Positions 1-5,505 of a DNA stretch of 10,347 bases are shown piece after piece. The position numbers were made by a program, and so were the translations under genes. Numbering within the stretch: the stretch's first letter is position 1; every line of letters begins with the position of its first letter. The notes below the pieces were generated by a model. The model saw only the letters and a program-made list of their open reading frames with translations. It had not been told where the DNA came from and ran no database searches. Origin of the DNA: Gemmatimonas sp. UBA7669 (lineage in GTDB: Bacteria > Gemmatimonadota > Gemmatimonadetes > Gemmatimonadales > Gemmatimonadaceae); the NCBI RefSeq assembly GCF_002483225.1, contig NZ_DLHL01000010.1, positions 1 to 10,347 on the forward strand. Direction: 5' to 3'.

Positions 1-15
1 GCGGTTGCAGTCAAG

Positions 16-49
16 GACTGCGGTGGCAGTAGCGACCCAGACCGCAGTC
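16..49 (-). terminator. Stem-loop overlapping the ugd stop codon
   Basis: The 9-base arms GACTGCGGT (16-24) and ACCGCAGTC (41-49) are perfect inverted repeats around a 16-base loop. On the minus strand the stem begins inside the ugd stop codon (TGA, 50-48), so it lies at the very 3' end of the ugd transcript. No U-run follows the stem, so it is at best an atypical terminator or a 3' stability hairpin. Both arms contain the octamer ACTGCGGT, which recurs elsewhere in the window, so it may instead be a pair of repeat units. Confidence 0.35.
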
Positions 50-1364
50 AACTTCGACCAATACTGCTGTACCGAAAGCCTAGTCCGCGTACCACCGCCG
101 GCCGGTACACATTCCGCAGGTCCACAAAGACGCGGTCCGCCATCGCCGCGCCAAGCCGCTCGAAATCCAGCGCCCGGAACTCATTCCACTCCGTCAACAG
201 CGCCACCGCACTCGCTCCCTCCGCGACCGCATACGGGTCGTCGCACCACGCCACACCCGGCAGCAGTCGCTCCGCCTCGTGCATGGCCTCGGGGTCGTAC
301 GCCCGCACCACCGCCCCCGCGTCCTGCAGCGCCGGAACAATCGACAGCGACGGCGCATCGCGCATGTCATCGGTATTGGGCTTGAACGCCACCCCCAGAA
401 TGCCGATGGTCTTGCCGCGTACATGGCCGCCGCAGGCCTGCATGATGCGTCCGGCCATCGCGCCTTTGCGGCGATCGTTGATCTGCACGACGGTTTCGAC
501 AAGACGCACCGGCGCGCCCACTTCCTGCGCCGTGCGCGTCAGAGCCAGCGTGTCCTTGGGAAAACACGACCCGCCGTAGCCCGGCCCCGCGTGCAGAAAC
601 TTGCGGCCAATACGTCCGTCGAGTCCCATGCCACGCGCCACGTCCTGCACATCAGCGCCAAGCTTCTCGCACAGGTCGGCCATCTCGTTGATGAACGTGA
701 TCTTGGTGGCGAGAAACGCATTGGCGGCATACTTGGTGAGCTCCGCCGTCTCGAGCCCCGTCATCACGATGGGTGTTTCGGTGAGATAGAGCGGACGATA
801 CAACTCACGCAGCACCGCCTGCGCGCGCTCACTCTCGCAGCCAATGACCACGCGGTCGGGCCGCATGAAGTCGCCAATGGCCGAGCCTTCACGCAGGAAT
901 TCGGGGTTGGACGCCACGTCGAACTGTGCCGTCGAATTGGTCTCGCGCAACACCTCGCGCACGATATCGGCTACGCGTCGGCCCGTGCCCACGGACACGG
1001 TGCTCTTGGTGACGATGACGGTGTAACGGGTGAGCGCGCGTGCCACCTGTGCGGCGGCGTCCTCAATGTAGCGCAGGTCGGCGTGTCCGTCGCCGCGTCG
1101 GCTTGGTGTGCCCACCGCCAGAAATACCACATCCGACTCGGCCACGGCATCTGCGAGCTCGGTATGGAAATGCAGCAGGCCGCGTGACTGTCCACGTGCG
1201 ACCAGGTCATCGAGACCCGGTTCGTAAATGGGCATGCGGCCCGCGCGCAATGCGTCGATTTTGCTCTGGTCCTTGTCGATGCAAGTGACCGTGGTGCCGA
1301 ACTCGGCGAAGCAGGCGCCGGAGACGAGGCCCACATAGCCGGTGCCGATCATGGAGATCTTCAT
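48..1364 (-). CDS. ugd: UDP-glucose 6-dehydrogenase
   Basis: This cytoplasmic enzyme oxidises UDP-glucose to UDP-glucuronate using two NAD+, giving a precursor for exopolysaccharide, capsule or LPS sugars. The 438 residues match the usual length of the UDP-glucose/GDP-mannose dehydrogenase family. The N-terminal Rossmann motif GTGYVG is at 7-12. The central domain carries ASNPEFLREGSA (151-162) and KYAANAFLATKI (211-222). The catalytic cysteine is Cys267 in GYGGSCFPKD (262-271). Lys211, Asn215, Cys267 and Asp271 have the same spacing as the active-site Lys204, Asn208, Cys260 and Asp264 of the Streptococcus pyogenes enzyme. The C-terminal UDP-binding domain begins near 316 (GKTIGILGVAFKPNTDDMRD). 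The ATG start puts the Rossmann strand directly at the N-terminus, as expected; its ribosome site is weak. It lies 183 bases downstream of the toxin gene, a spacer filled with repeats, so it probably has its own promoter. Nothing is missing from the active site. Confidence 0.96.
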   Translation of the reverse strand: MKISMIGTGYVGLVSGACFAEFGTTVTCIDKDQSKIDALRAGRMPIYEPGLDDLVARGQSRGLLHFHTELADAVAESDVVFLAVGTPSRRGDGHADLRYIEDAAAQVARALTRYTVIVTKSTVSVGTGRRVADIVREVLRETNSTAQFDVASNPEFLREGSAIGDFMRPDRVVIGCESERAQAVLRELYRPLYLTETPIVMTGLETAELTKYAANAFLATKITFINEMADLCEKLGADVQDVARGMGLDGRIGRKFLHAGPGYGGSCFPKDTLALTRTAQEVGAPVRLVETVVQINDRRKGAMAGRIMQACGGHVRGKTIGILGVAFKPNTDDMRDAPSLSIVPALQDAGAVVRAYDPEAMHEAERLLPGVAWCDDPYAVAEGASAVALLTEWNEFRALDFERLGAAMADRVFVDLRNVYRPAVVRGLGFRYSSIGRS

Positions 1365-1428
1365 GGCACCAGCTTCGCGCGGGCAGGTCTGGGCTAAGTC
1401 ATGACCCTGCTACAATTGCGCAACGTCA

Positions 1429-1550
1429 GAGATGAGGCGTGGGAGATGAGACCTTGTAAGGTCGAACGGCGTAAGGTGGGACCGCGCGAAGGAACTGGTC
1501 AGAGATGAGACGCCGAAGATGGGATGTTTGACGCGAGAGATGGGAGACTA
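1429..1550. repeat. Degenerate heptamer repeat tract, GAGATGG type
   Basis: The ugd/toxin spacer holds 7-base units in two phased blocks. The first block (1429-1449) reads GAGATGA, a degenerate unit, GAGATGA. The second (1502-1550) has GAGATGA at 1502, AAGATGG at 1516, GAGATGG at 1537 and GAGACTA at 1544, all in 7-base register with degenerate units between. The 12-mer GTCAGAGATGAG occurs exactly twice (1425-1436, 1498-1509). A 14-base near-palindrome GACCTTGTAAGGTC (1450-1463) lies between the blocks and could be an operator or chance. The tract reaches the last bases of the toxin gene. Similar heptamers occur in the VanZ gene at 2923-2943. Confidence 0.6.
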
Positions 1551-1844
1551 TCGCCTGGCCTGCCAGCGTCTCGGGTGGCGCTTCTCGTGGATGACGGCAA
1601 TAACCGAAATTCCGGCAGGTAGGACCACGAAGTACGCGACATACGGGAAGCGGGGAAGTGGCGCCTTTCGCACATCATCAAGTGCCACCGCAAATGTCTC
1701 TGGCGACCGCTCAATTGCAGCGAGTACGACGCGGACGGTTCGGAGAAACTCGAACCCCAGACCAATTCGTCGCTTCTGGTACCAGACGAAGGCTTCGTGG
1801 AGATCGTCCTTGGCCTCAGCACGAAGGAACAGGGCGGCGCTCAC
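1548..1844 (-). CDS. RelE/ParE-family toxin
   Basis: This is a small basic protein of the RelE/ParE toxin superfamily, the stable half of a type II toxin-antitoxin pair. RelE members cut mRNA on the ribosome and ParE members poison gyrase; the sequence alone does not tell which. With the start chosen here it has 98 residues. The conserved frame is visible: an N-terminal LRAEAKDDLHEAFVWYQKRR helix region (7-26), the core strand PLPRFPYVAYFVV (62-74), and the C-terminal IAVIHEKRHPRRW (82-94) with the basic residues usual for the active surface. The frame is open upstream to an ATG at 1883, but the GTG at 1844 overlaps the antitoxin stop codon as GTGA. This is the classic coupled arrangement and begins right at the conserved first strand. 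Start and coupling are inference; the family call is firm. Confidence 0.85.
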   Translation of the reverse strand: MSAALFLRAEAKDDLHEAFVWYQKRRIGLGFEFLRTVRVVLAAIERSPETFAVALDDVRKAPLPRFPYVAYFVVLPAGISVIAVIHEKRHPRRWQARR

Positions 1845-2056
1845 GCGCCGCCGGATTCGATCTCGTCGAGTGCCTCGCGCCACGGCTGACCGAGATTACC
1901 GTCAGCCGCCAAAGCAGACCGGCGCCGGCGCAGCTCGGATGCGTTCTCCTCAGAGAGCGACATCCCCGAAGGCTCAAGGCTGTCCCACAGCTGCTCGGCC
2001 AGCTCGATGCGCTCTTCAGGCGTGAGGTGACTGAAGTCGAAAATGGGCACGCTCAT
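1841..2056 (-). CDS. Addiction-module antitoxin (Unstab_antitox family)
   Basis: The 71-residue acidic protein matches the short antitoxins (putative addiction module component family) that pair with RelE/ParE toxins. Diagnostic segments are LTPEERIELAEQLWDSL (11-27) and ELRRRRSALAADG followed by QPWREALDEI (41-66). The family is thought to fold onto the toxin and to repress the operon. Antitoxin precedes toxin and overlaps it by four bases, which fits translational coupling. It follows the yggT-family gene by 67 bases. No clear Shine-Dalgarno sequence precedes the ATG, and I could not identify a convincing promoter in the short upstream gap. Length and composition are typical and nothing suggests that the module is broken. 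Confidence 0.87.
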   Translation of the reverse strand: MSVPIFDFSHLTPEERIELAEQLWDSLEPSGMSLSEENASELRRRRSALAADGNLGQPWREALDEIESGGA

Positions 2057-2092
2057 ATCGCGAAAGTTGAGAGGCCGAGGTAGGAATGCAAG

Positions 2093-2123
2093 CGGGCCAA
2101 CTGAAGGTGGTGTAGCCAGCCCG
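2093..2123 (-). terminator. Stem-loop after the yggT-family gene
   Basis: Immediately after the stop codon, the minus-strand transcript can form a 10-pair stem, CGGGCTGGCT with AGTTGGCCCG, with three G-U wobbles and an 11-base loop. The wobbles become mismatches on the plus strand, so the structure fits only a minus-strand RNA. No U-run follows. It could separate the yggT transcript from the toxin-antitoxin pair or mark a processing site. Confidence 0.3.
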
Positions 2124-2723
2124 TTACCGCATCAACGCGTTCACGATCAGGCTCTCGAGAATCCCCAGCCCGAAGTACGCCACCAACACCGAAATGTCGA
2201 TCATCCCGATGGTCGGGATCACGCTGCGCAGCGGAGCCAGGAACCACTCCGTGAGCTGATAGGACCAGCGCCACCACTTGCTGTATGGGCCGCCGCCCAC
2301 CCAGCTGGAAATCACGCGCGCGAACAGCGCGATGCGCAGAATGCTGAACGTCCAGCGAATGAGCACCGCCACCAATGAGCTGCCCGACTGGCTGGCCATG
2401 AACAGCATGATGAGTTCATTGCGCAGGAACTGGATGGTGCTGATGAGCAGCAGGCCGCCCAGAATGACCACCGCCAGGGCCCAGAGCGGCGCCGAGGTCG
2501 GTGTGCCGCCCGCGCGCAGCAGGCGGCGCTCCATGGGGGCCACCAGCCAGGGGTCCACGCGCTCCCGAATGAACCGCGCCGCGCCAGAGAACGGCGATAT
2601 GCGCCGCGTGCGCACCGCCCACGACCCCGCGGCGCCAACCGCCGCCACCGCGCCAAACACAAACACCGTGGGGCGCAGGAAGAAGAGGAGCGTATCCAAC
2701 GCCCCGACGATGACCTCAATCAT
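2124..2723 (-). CDS. YggT-family membrane protein
   Basis: An integral membrane protein of 199 residues, about twice the length of a single YggT unit. The C-terminal half holds the recognisable YggT signature: RIALFARVISSW (130-141), then LTEWFLAPLRSVIPTIGMIDIS (157-178), where the LAPLR...IP...G.ID.S pattern is the family hallmark. The N-terminal half has hydrophobic segments at about 5-35 and 79-98 around a basic stretch (38-70, including DPWLVAPMERR) that looks like a second, degenerate YggT unit. The family is linked to cell division, osmotic tolerance and cytochrome or photosystem assembly in different lineages; the role here is unknown. It lies 93 bases downstream of the VanZ-type gene, with a G-rich hexamer tract in its leader. 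Confidence 0.85.
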   Translation of the reverse strand: MIEVIVGALDTLLFFLRPTVFVFGAVAAVGAAGSWAVRTRRISPFSGAARFIRERVDPWLVAPMERRLLRAGGTPTSAPLWALAVVILGGLLLISTIQFLRNELIMLFMASQSGSSLVAVLIRWTFSILRIALFARVISSWVGGGPYSKWWRWSYQLTEWFLAPLRSVIPTIGMIDISVLVAYFGLGILESLIVNALMR

Positions 2724-2754
2724 GCGTTCAATCTACCCCACGCACCTGCCCAAT

Positions 2755-2802
2755 GCTCCGACCCAAACTCCGACCCCGACCCCAACCCCGACCCCGACCC
2801 AA
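2755..2802. repeat. ACCCCG hexamer tract with G-quadruplex potential
   Basis: Eight 6-base units in phase vary around ACCCCG. On the minus strand four GGGG runs (2774-2777, 2780-2783, 2786-2789, 2792-2795) are separated by exactly two bases each, a textbook G-quadruplex pattern. The tract lies in the 93-base gap between the VanZ-type gene and the yggT-family start, so the G-rich strand would be the sense strand of any yggT leader. It runs directly into ACCGCAGTT (2803-2811), as does the shorter hexamer tract at 3164-3190. Confidence 0.7.
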
Positions 2803-2816
2803 ACCGCAGTTCGCCG

Positions 2817-4109
2817 TCAGGGCTGCTGCACCAATGGCTTCCGGCGCAAAGGCTTCCGTCCGCCCGGCTGTCGCAGTTTGCCGTTGACCCATCCTCCGAT
2901 CATCACATATCCCACACTCACGCCCATCTCCCATATCCCAACTCTCCCCGTCCAATCCAACCAGGCCAGCAACCAATAGCATCCCAGCACCACGAGCGCG
3001 TCAAACACCGAAACCCGCCCCCTCCACCACCCCACCGGAAACAACAACACCCCGAGCCACGCCATCTCCACCATCCATGCCCAACGCGACTGCACCGTCA
3101 CCAGCGACTGCAGCATCGCCCAACCCACGGTCGGCAACAGCTCCACCCGTGCCACATCCCCCGACCCCGACACAGACCCCGACCGCAGTTCCAGCGTGTG
3201 CCGCGACGCCATCCCCGACAACACCAGTTCGCGCGGATCGTCCAGGCTCCGCCCGGCAAACGCCCCATCCAACACGACCGAAGGGAACGTCAGTCCCCAG
3301 CTCCACGCCCGCCGCGTCACCCCGAGTTCCGCCGCATCCTTGTTCACCCGCAGCTGCATCACCGGCGCCGTATCACCCGGCAGATGCAGAAACACCAGCG
3401 GTACCGCATACGGCTCCGCCTCGCGTCCGCGCACGAAGTTCTGCACGCGCACCGTGTCCGGCTCTGCGTCCAGCTGCACAATGAATGGCCCGCTCCACCC
3501 GCGCGTGAACTGTACCCGTCCGTTCACCAGCACCGAGTCATTGCTGCCACCGTACCACGCCTGACCCGGCACATGCGGATACGGACTCGCCTCCGCCGAA
3601 ACCGAGCCATGGGCAACAGCAGGACTTCGCGGCGCCATGGCCAGCGCTGTCAGCACAAACACCCCAAGTGCGCCGCCGAGCCACGATGCATGCAGCACCC
3701 GCGCGCCCATCTCGCTCGGCCGCACAAGCCACGGCCCGCATACCACGAGTGTCGCACCAAACAACGCACCCAGACCGTTGGTAATCACATCGGCCAGCGC
3801 CGCCGATCGTGATGGCGGCACGCCAATGGACTGCAGCCACTCAATGCCGAGGGAGAACACCAGCCCCAGCCCCAGCGCCATCCCTATGCGCAGTCCACCG
3901 CGCAGTCGCGACAACACCCACGCCGCCGCCAAACCAAACGGCACGAACAACAGCACATTGCTCACCGCGTCCGTCAACCACAGTCCTCCGCACCTCAGGC
4001 ACCACTGCGGCGGAATCTGCGACGACACAATGGGATTGAACGGCAACAGCGTGGCCGTGATGATCACGACCACGCTGCATAGCAACGCCCCGAGTCTGAG
4101 GAAACTCAC
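2817..4109 (-). CDS. VanZ-like membrane protein with concanavalin/LamG-like domain
   Basis: A 430-residue membrane protein of unknown function. Residues about 5-160 form a VanZ-like domain: hydrophobic segments near 5-23, 50-68, 74-90, 108-126 and 141-160, with the polar signature D47, SN50-51, E90, Q93, R101, D107 and N111. VanZ is named for its link to teicoplanin resistance; its biochemical role is not established. Residues about 170-325 form a non-membrane region with alternating strands (WSGPFIVQLDAEPD, LVFLHLPGD, WGLTFPSVVLDG) that resembles a LamG or concanavalin-like sugar-binding fold. Three more hydrophobic segments follow (about 343-360, 368-386, 393-408). The start is GTG (4109-4107); the VanZ domain begins at once. 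The last 40 residues, ending in a basic tail (GRKPLRRKPL), are encoded partly by dispersed repeats, so the tail may be acquired rather than conserved. Confidence 0.8.
   Translation of the reverse strand: MSFLRLGALLCSVVVIITATLLPFNPIVSSQIPPQWCLRCGGLWLTDAVSNVLLFVPFGLAAAWVLSRLRGGLRIGMALGLGLVFSLGIEWLQSIGVPPSRSAALADVITNGLGALFGATLVVCGPWLVRPSEMGARVLHASWLGGALGVFVLTALAMAPRSPAVAHGSVSAEASPYPHVPGQAWYGGSNDSVLVNGRVQFTRGWSGPFIVQLDAEPDTVRVQNFVRGREAEPYAVPLVFLHLPGDTAPVMQLRVNKDAAELGVTRRAWSWGLTFPSVVLDGAFAGRSLDDPRELVLSGMASRHTLELRSGSVSGSGDVARVELLPTVGWAMLQSLVTVQSRWAWMVEMAWLGVLLFPVGWWRGRVSVFDALVVLGCYWLLAWLDWTGRVGIWEMGVSVGYVMIGGWVNGKLRQPGGRKPLRRKPLVQQP
2836..2879. repeat. 44-base dispersed repeat, copy 1
   Basis: This copy begins GGCTTCCGGCGCAAAGGC and ends CGCAGTTT. 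It aligns without gaps to 6231-6274 in the same orientation, with 38 of 44 positions identical. Here it lies in the 3' end of the VanZ-type gene, read on the minus strand as the basic tail KLRQPGGRKPLRRKPL. I found no third copy in the window on either strand. Confidence 0.8.
2923..2943. repeat. Heptamer repeat inside the VanZ-type gene
   Basis: Three consecutive 7-base units read CCCATCT, CCCATAT and CCCAACT on the plus strand; the first is AGATGGG on the coding strand, the same word as in the 1429-1550 tract. They lie in the part of the gene encoding the last hydrophobic segment (around GIWEMG). Three units of seven preserve the reading frame. Confidence 0.5.
3164..3190. repeat. Short ACCCCG hexamer block plus ACCGCAGTT
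   Basis: Units ACCCCG (3164), ACACAG (3170) and ACCCCG (3176) run into ACCGCAGTT (3182-3190). This repeats the arrangement at 2755-2811, but inside the coding sequence of the VanZ-type gene, where it encodes the Ser/Gly-rich RSGSVSGSGD loop (309-318) of the lectin-like region. Confidence 0.5.
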
Positions 4110-4144
4110 GACTCAGAACTTCAACTCAAAGCTCAAAGCTGACC
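4104..4144. repeat. Heptamer-phased repeat unit, copy 1
   Basis: Units ACTCACG, ACTCAGA, ACTTCA (one base short), ACTCAAA, GCTCAAA and GCTGACC fill most of the 51-base gap between the acyl-CoA dehydrogenase stop and the VanZ-type GTG start, extending into its first codons. The 18-mer ACTCAAAGCTCAAAGCTG (4124-4141) is 17/18 identical to 6155-6172, and the preceding ACTTC unit is in the same order in both places. Confidence 0.65.
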
Positions 4145-4160
4145 GATCCAGCGGCACACA

Positions 4161-5330
4161 CTACCGCAGTACCGCTTTCGCAATCGTCTGCAACTGCATA
4201 TTGCTCGTCCCCTCATAAATCGTCCCGATCTTCGCATCACGGTAGTACTTCTCGACCGGGTACTCCCGCGTGTAGCCGTAGCCACCAAAGAGTTCCACGC
4301 AAAGCGACGTGACCCGCTCGCACATCTGCGACGCGTACAGCTTGGCCATCGCGCCCTCGCGCGCAATGTCCTGTCCCGCGTCTTTCAGGCGCGCCGCGTT
4401 GTACACCATCAGCCGCGCCGCCTCGAGCTCCGTCGCCGCCTGCGCCACCTGGAACTGGATCCCCTGGAACTCCGCCAGCGCCTTGCCGAACTGCTTGCGT
4501 TCCTTGAGGTAGCCCACCGCCGCGTTGAGCGCGCCCTGCGCCACACCCAGCATCTGCGCGCCAATGCCAATGCGGCCCTCGTTCAGCGTCTCGATGGCAA
4601 TCTTGTATCCTGTGCCCACGTCGCCCAGCACGTTGGCGTCGGGCACGAACACATTCTCGAAGTGCAGGCTGGTGGTGCTCGAGGCACGAATGCCCAGCTT
4701 GTCTTCCTTCTTGCCCACCGTAAAGCCCTCCATGCCGAGCTCCACGATGAACGCCGTGATGCCCTTGTAGCCCATGTCGGGTCGCGTGTTGGCAAACACC
4801 ACGAACACGCTGGCTTCGCCACCGTTGGTAATCCATGCCTTGCTGCCGTTGAGCACCCAGCCGCCTTCGGCGCGCGCCGCGCGTGTGGCCAGACCAAACG
4901 CATCCGAGCCCGAGCCCGGCTCCGACAGCGCGTAGGCGCCAATCGTGTCGGCCGTCATGCGCGGCAGAATGCGCGCGCGCTGCTCGTCGTTGCCGTAGCG
5001 GTGCAGGGGATAGTTGACCAGCGTGTTCTGCACGTCCACCTGGATGGCCGCGCTCGCGTCCACCTTGCTCAGCTCTTCCACGGCCAGCGTGACCATCATG
5101 AGCGAGCCGCCGGCGCCGCCGTACTGCTCGGGCAACTCGATGCCCATCAGGCCCAGCTCGAAAAACTTGGCCGTGAGCGACGCGTCCACCTTGCCGGCTT
5201 CCTCCATCGCCCGCACACGCGGGCGCACTTCCGACTCGGCCAGTTCGGCCACAGCAGCGCGGAACAGCTCCTCTTCTTCAGAGAGCAGGGTCAGGGGCGG
5301 ACGGACGGATTCGGACACGGTATGCGACAT
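4161..5330 (-). CDS. Acyl-CoA dehydrogenase
   Basis: An FAD-dependent acyl-CoA dehydrogenase that introduces the alpha-beta double bond into acyl-CoA and passes electrons to electron-transfer flavoprotein. At 389 residues it has the standard family length. The N-terminal helical domain includes GLMGIELPEQYGGAGG (60-75). The FAD/substrate signature GAYALSEPGSGSD is at 131-143 and the middle beta-domain WITNGGEA at 166-173. The C-terminal domain has QFGKALAEFQGIQFQVA (280-296) and GGYGYTREYPVEKYYRDAK (349-367). Glu373 in IYEGTSNMQ is at the usual catalytic-base position of short-chain and branched short-chain enzymes; the isovaleryl- and long-chain types place the base elsewhere. The exact chain-length preference cannot be read from sequence. 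The ATG start leaves a short leader before the first helix; its upstream region is pyrimidine-rich with no Shine-Dalgarno sequence. It is the first gene of the minus-strand series and is divergent from the protease gene. Confidence 0.95.
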   Translation of the reverse strand: MSHTVSESVRPPLTLLSEEEELFRAAVAELAESEVRPRVRAMEEAGKVDASLTAKFFELGLMGIELPEQYGGAGGSLMMVTLAVEELSKVDASAAIQVDVQNTLVNYPLHRYGNDEQRARILPRMTADTIGAYALSEPGSGSDAFGLATRAARAEGGWVLNGSKAWITNGGEASVFVVFANTRPDMGYKGITAFIVELGMEGFTVGKKEDKLGIRASSTTSLHFENVFVPDANVLGDVGTGYKIAIETLNEGRIGIGAQMLGVAQGALNAAVGYLKERKQFGKALAEFQGIQFQVAQAATELEAARLMVYNAARLKDAGQDIAREGAMAKLYASQMCERVTSLCVELFGGYGYTREYPVEKYYRDAKIGTIYEGTSNMQLQTIAKAVLR

Positions 5331-5505
5331 GGTCTGAGGTGGAGGGAGATACCGGGGAGTATGACCACCCCGAACGATTTAAGGCCCGGCGCCGCCAAAT
5401 CCTAGACGTGGCCGCGGTGGCACGCGGTGGAATGCGGGCCAAATGAACCAGGAATGAGCGCGGAATGGTCGAGTCCGGCACGGCGGTTGCTCCCTGTATC
5501 GCAAC

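Noticed and set aside
279..1187. Long plus-strand open frame of 302 residues opposite ugd
   Set aside because: It lies wholly antisense to a clear ugd gene, has no recognisable domain, and is explained by GC-rich codon bias on the other strand.
1411..1416. TACAAT resembling a plus-strand -10 box
   Set aside because: No fitting -35 box and no plus-strand gene follows; the neighbouring genes are on the minus strand.
1429..1550. Possible CRISPR array, because of the regular short repeats
   Set aside because: Units are 7 bases, degenerate and contiguous, with no 20-40 base direct repeats or unique spacers, and no cas genes are nearby.
2278..2979. Plus-strand frame with a PTPTPTPTPT run
   Set aside because: The run is a translation of the ACCCCG hexamer tract; the rest is antisense to the yggT-family and VanZ-type genes.
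4662..5405. Plus-strand open frame of 247 residues opposite the acyl-CoA dehydrogenase
   Set aside because: A shadow of the real gene; the composition (His/Arg/Ala-rich) is typical of antisense frames in high-GC DNA.
5331..5505. Divergent intergenic region searched for promoters and RNA genes
   Set aside because: No convincing -35/-10 pair, tRNA-like fold or strong hairpin was seen; it is left as plain intergenic DNA.
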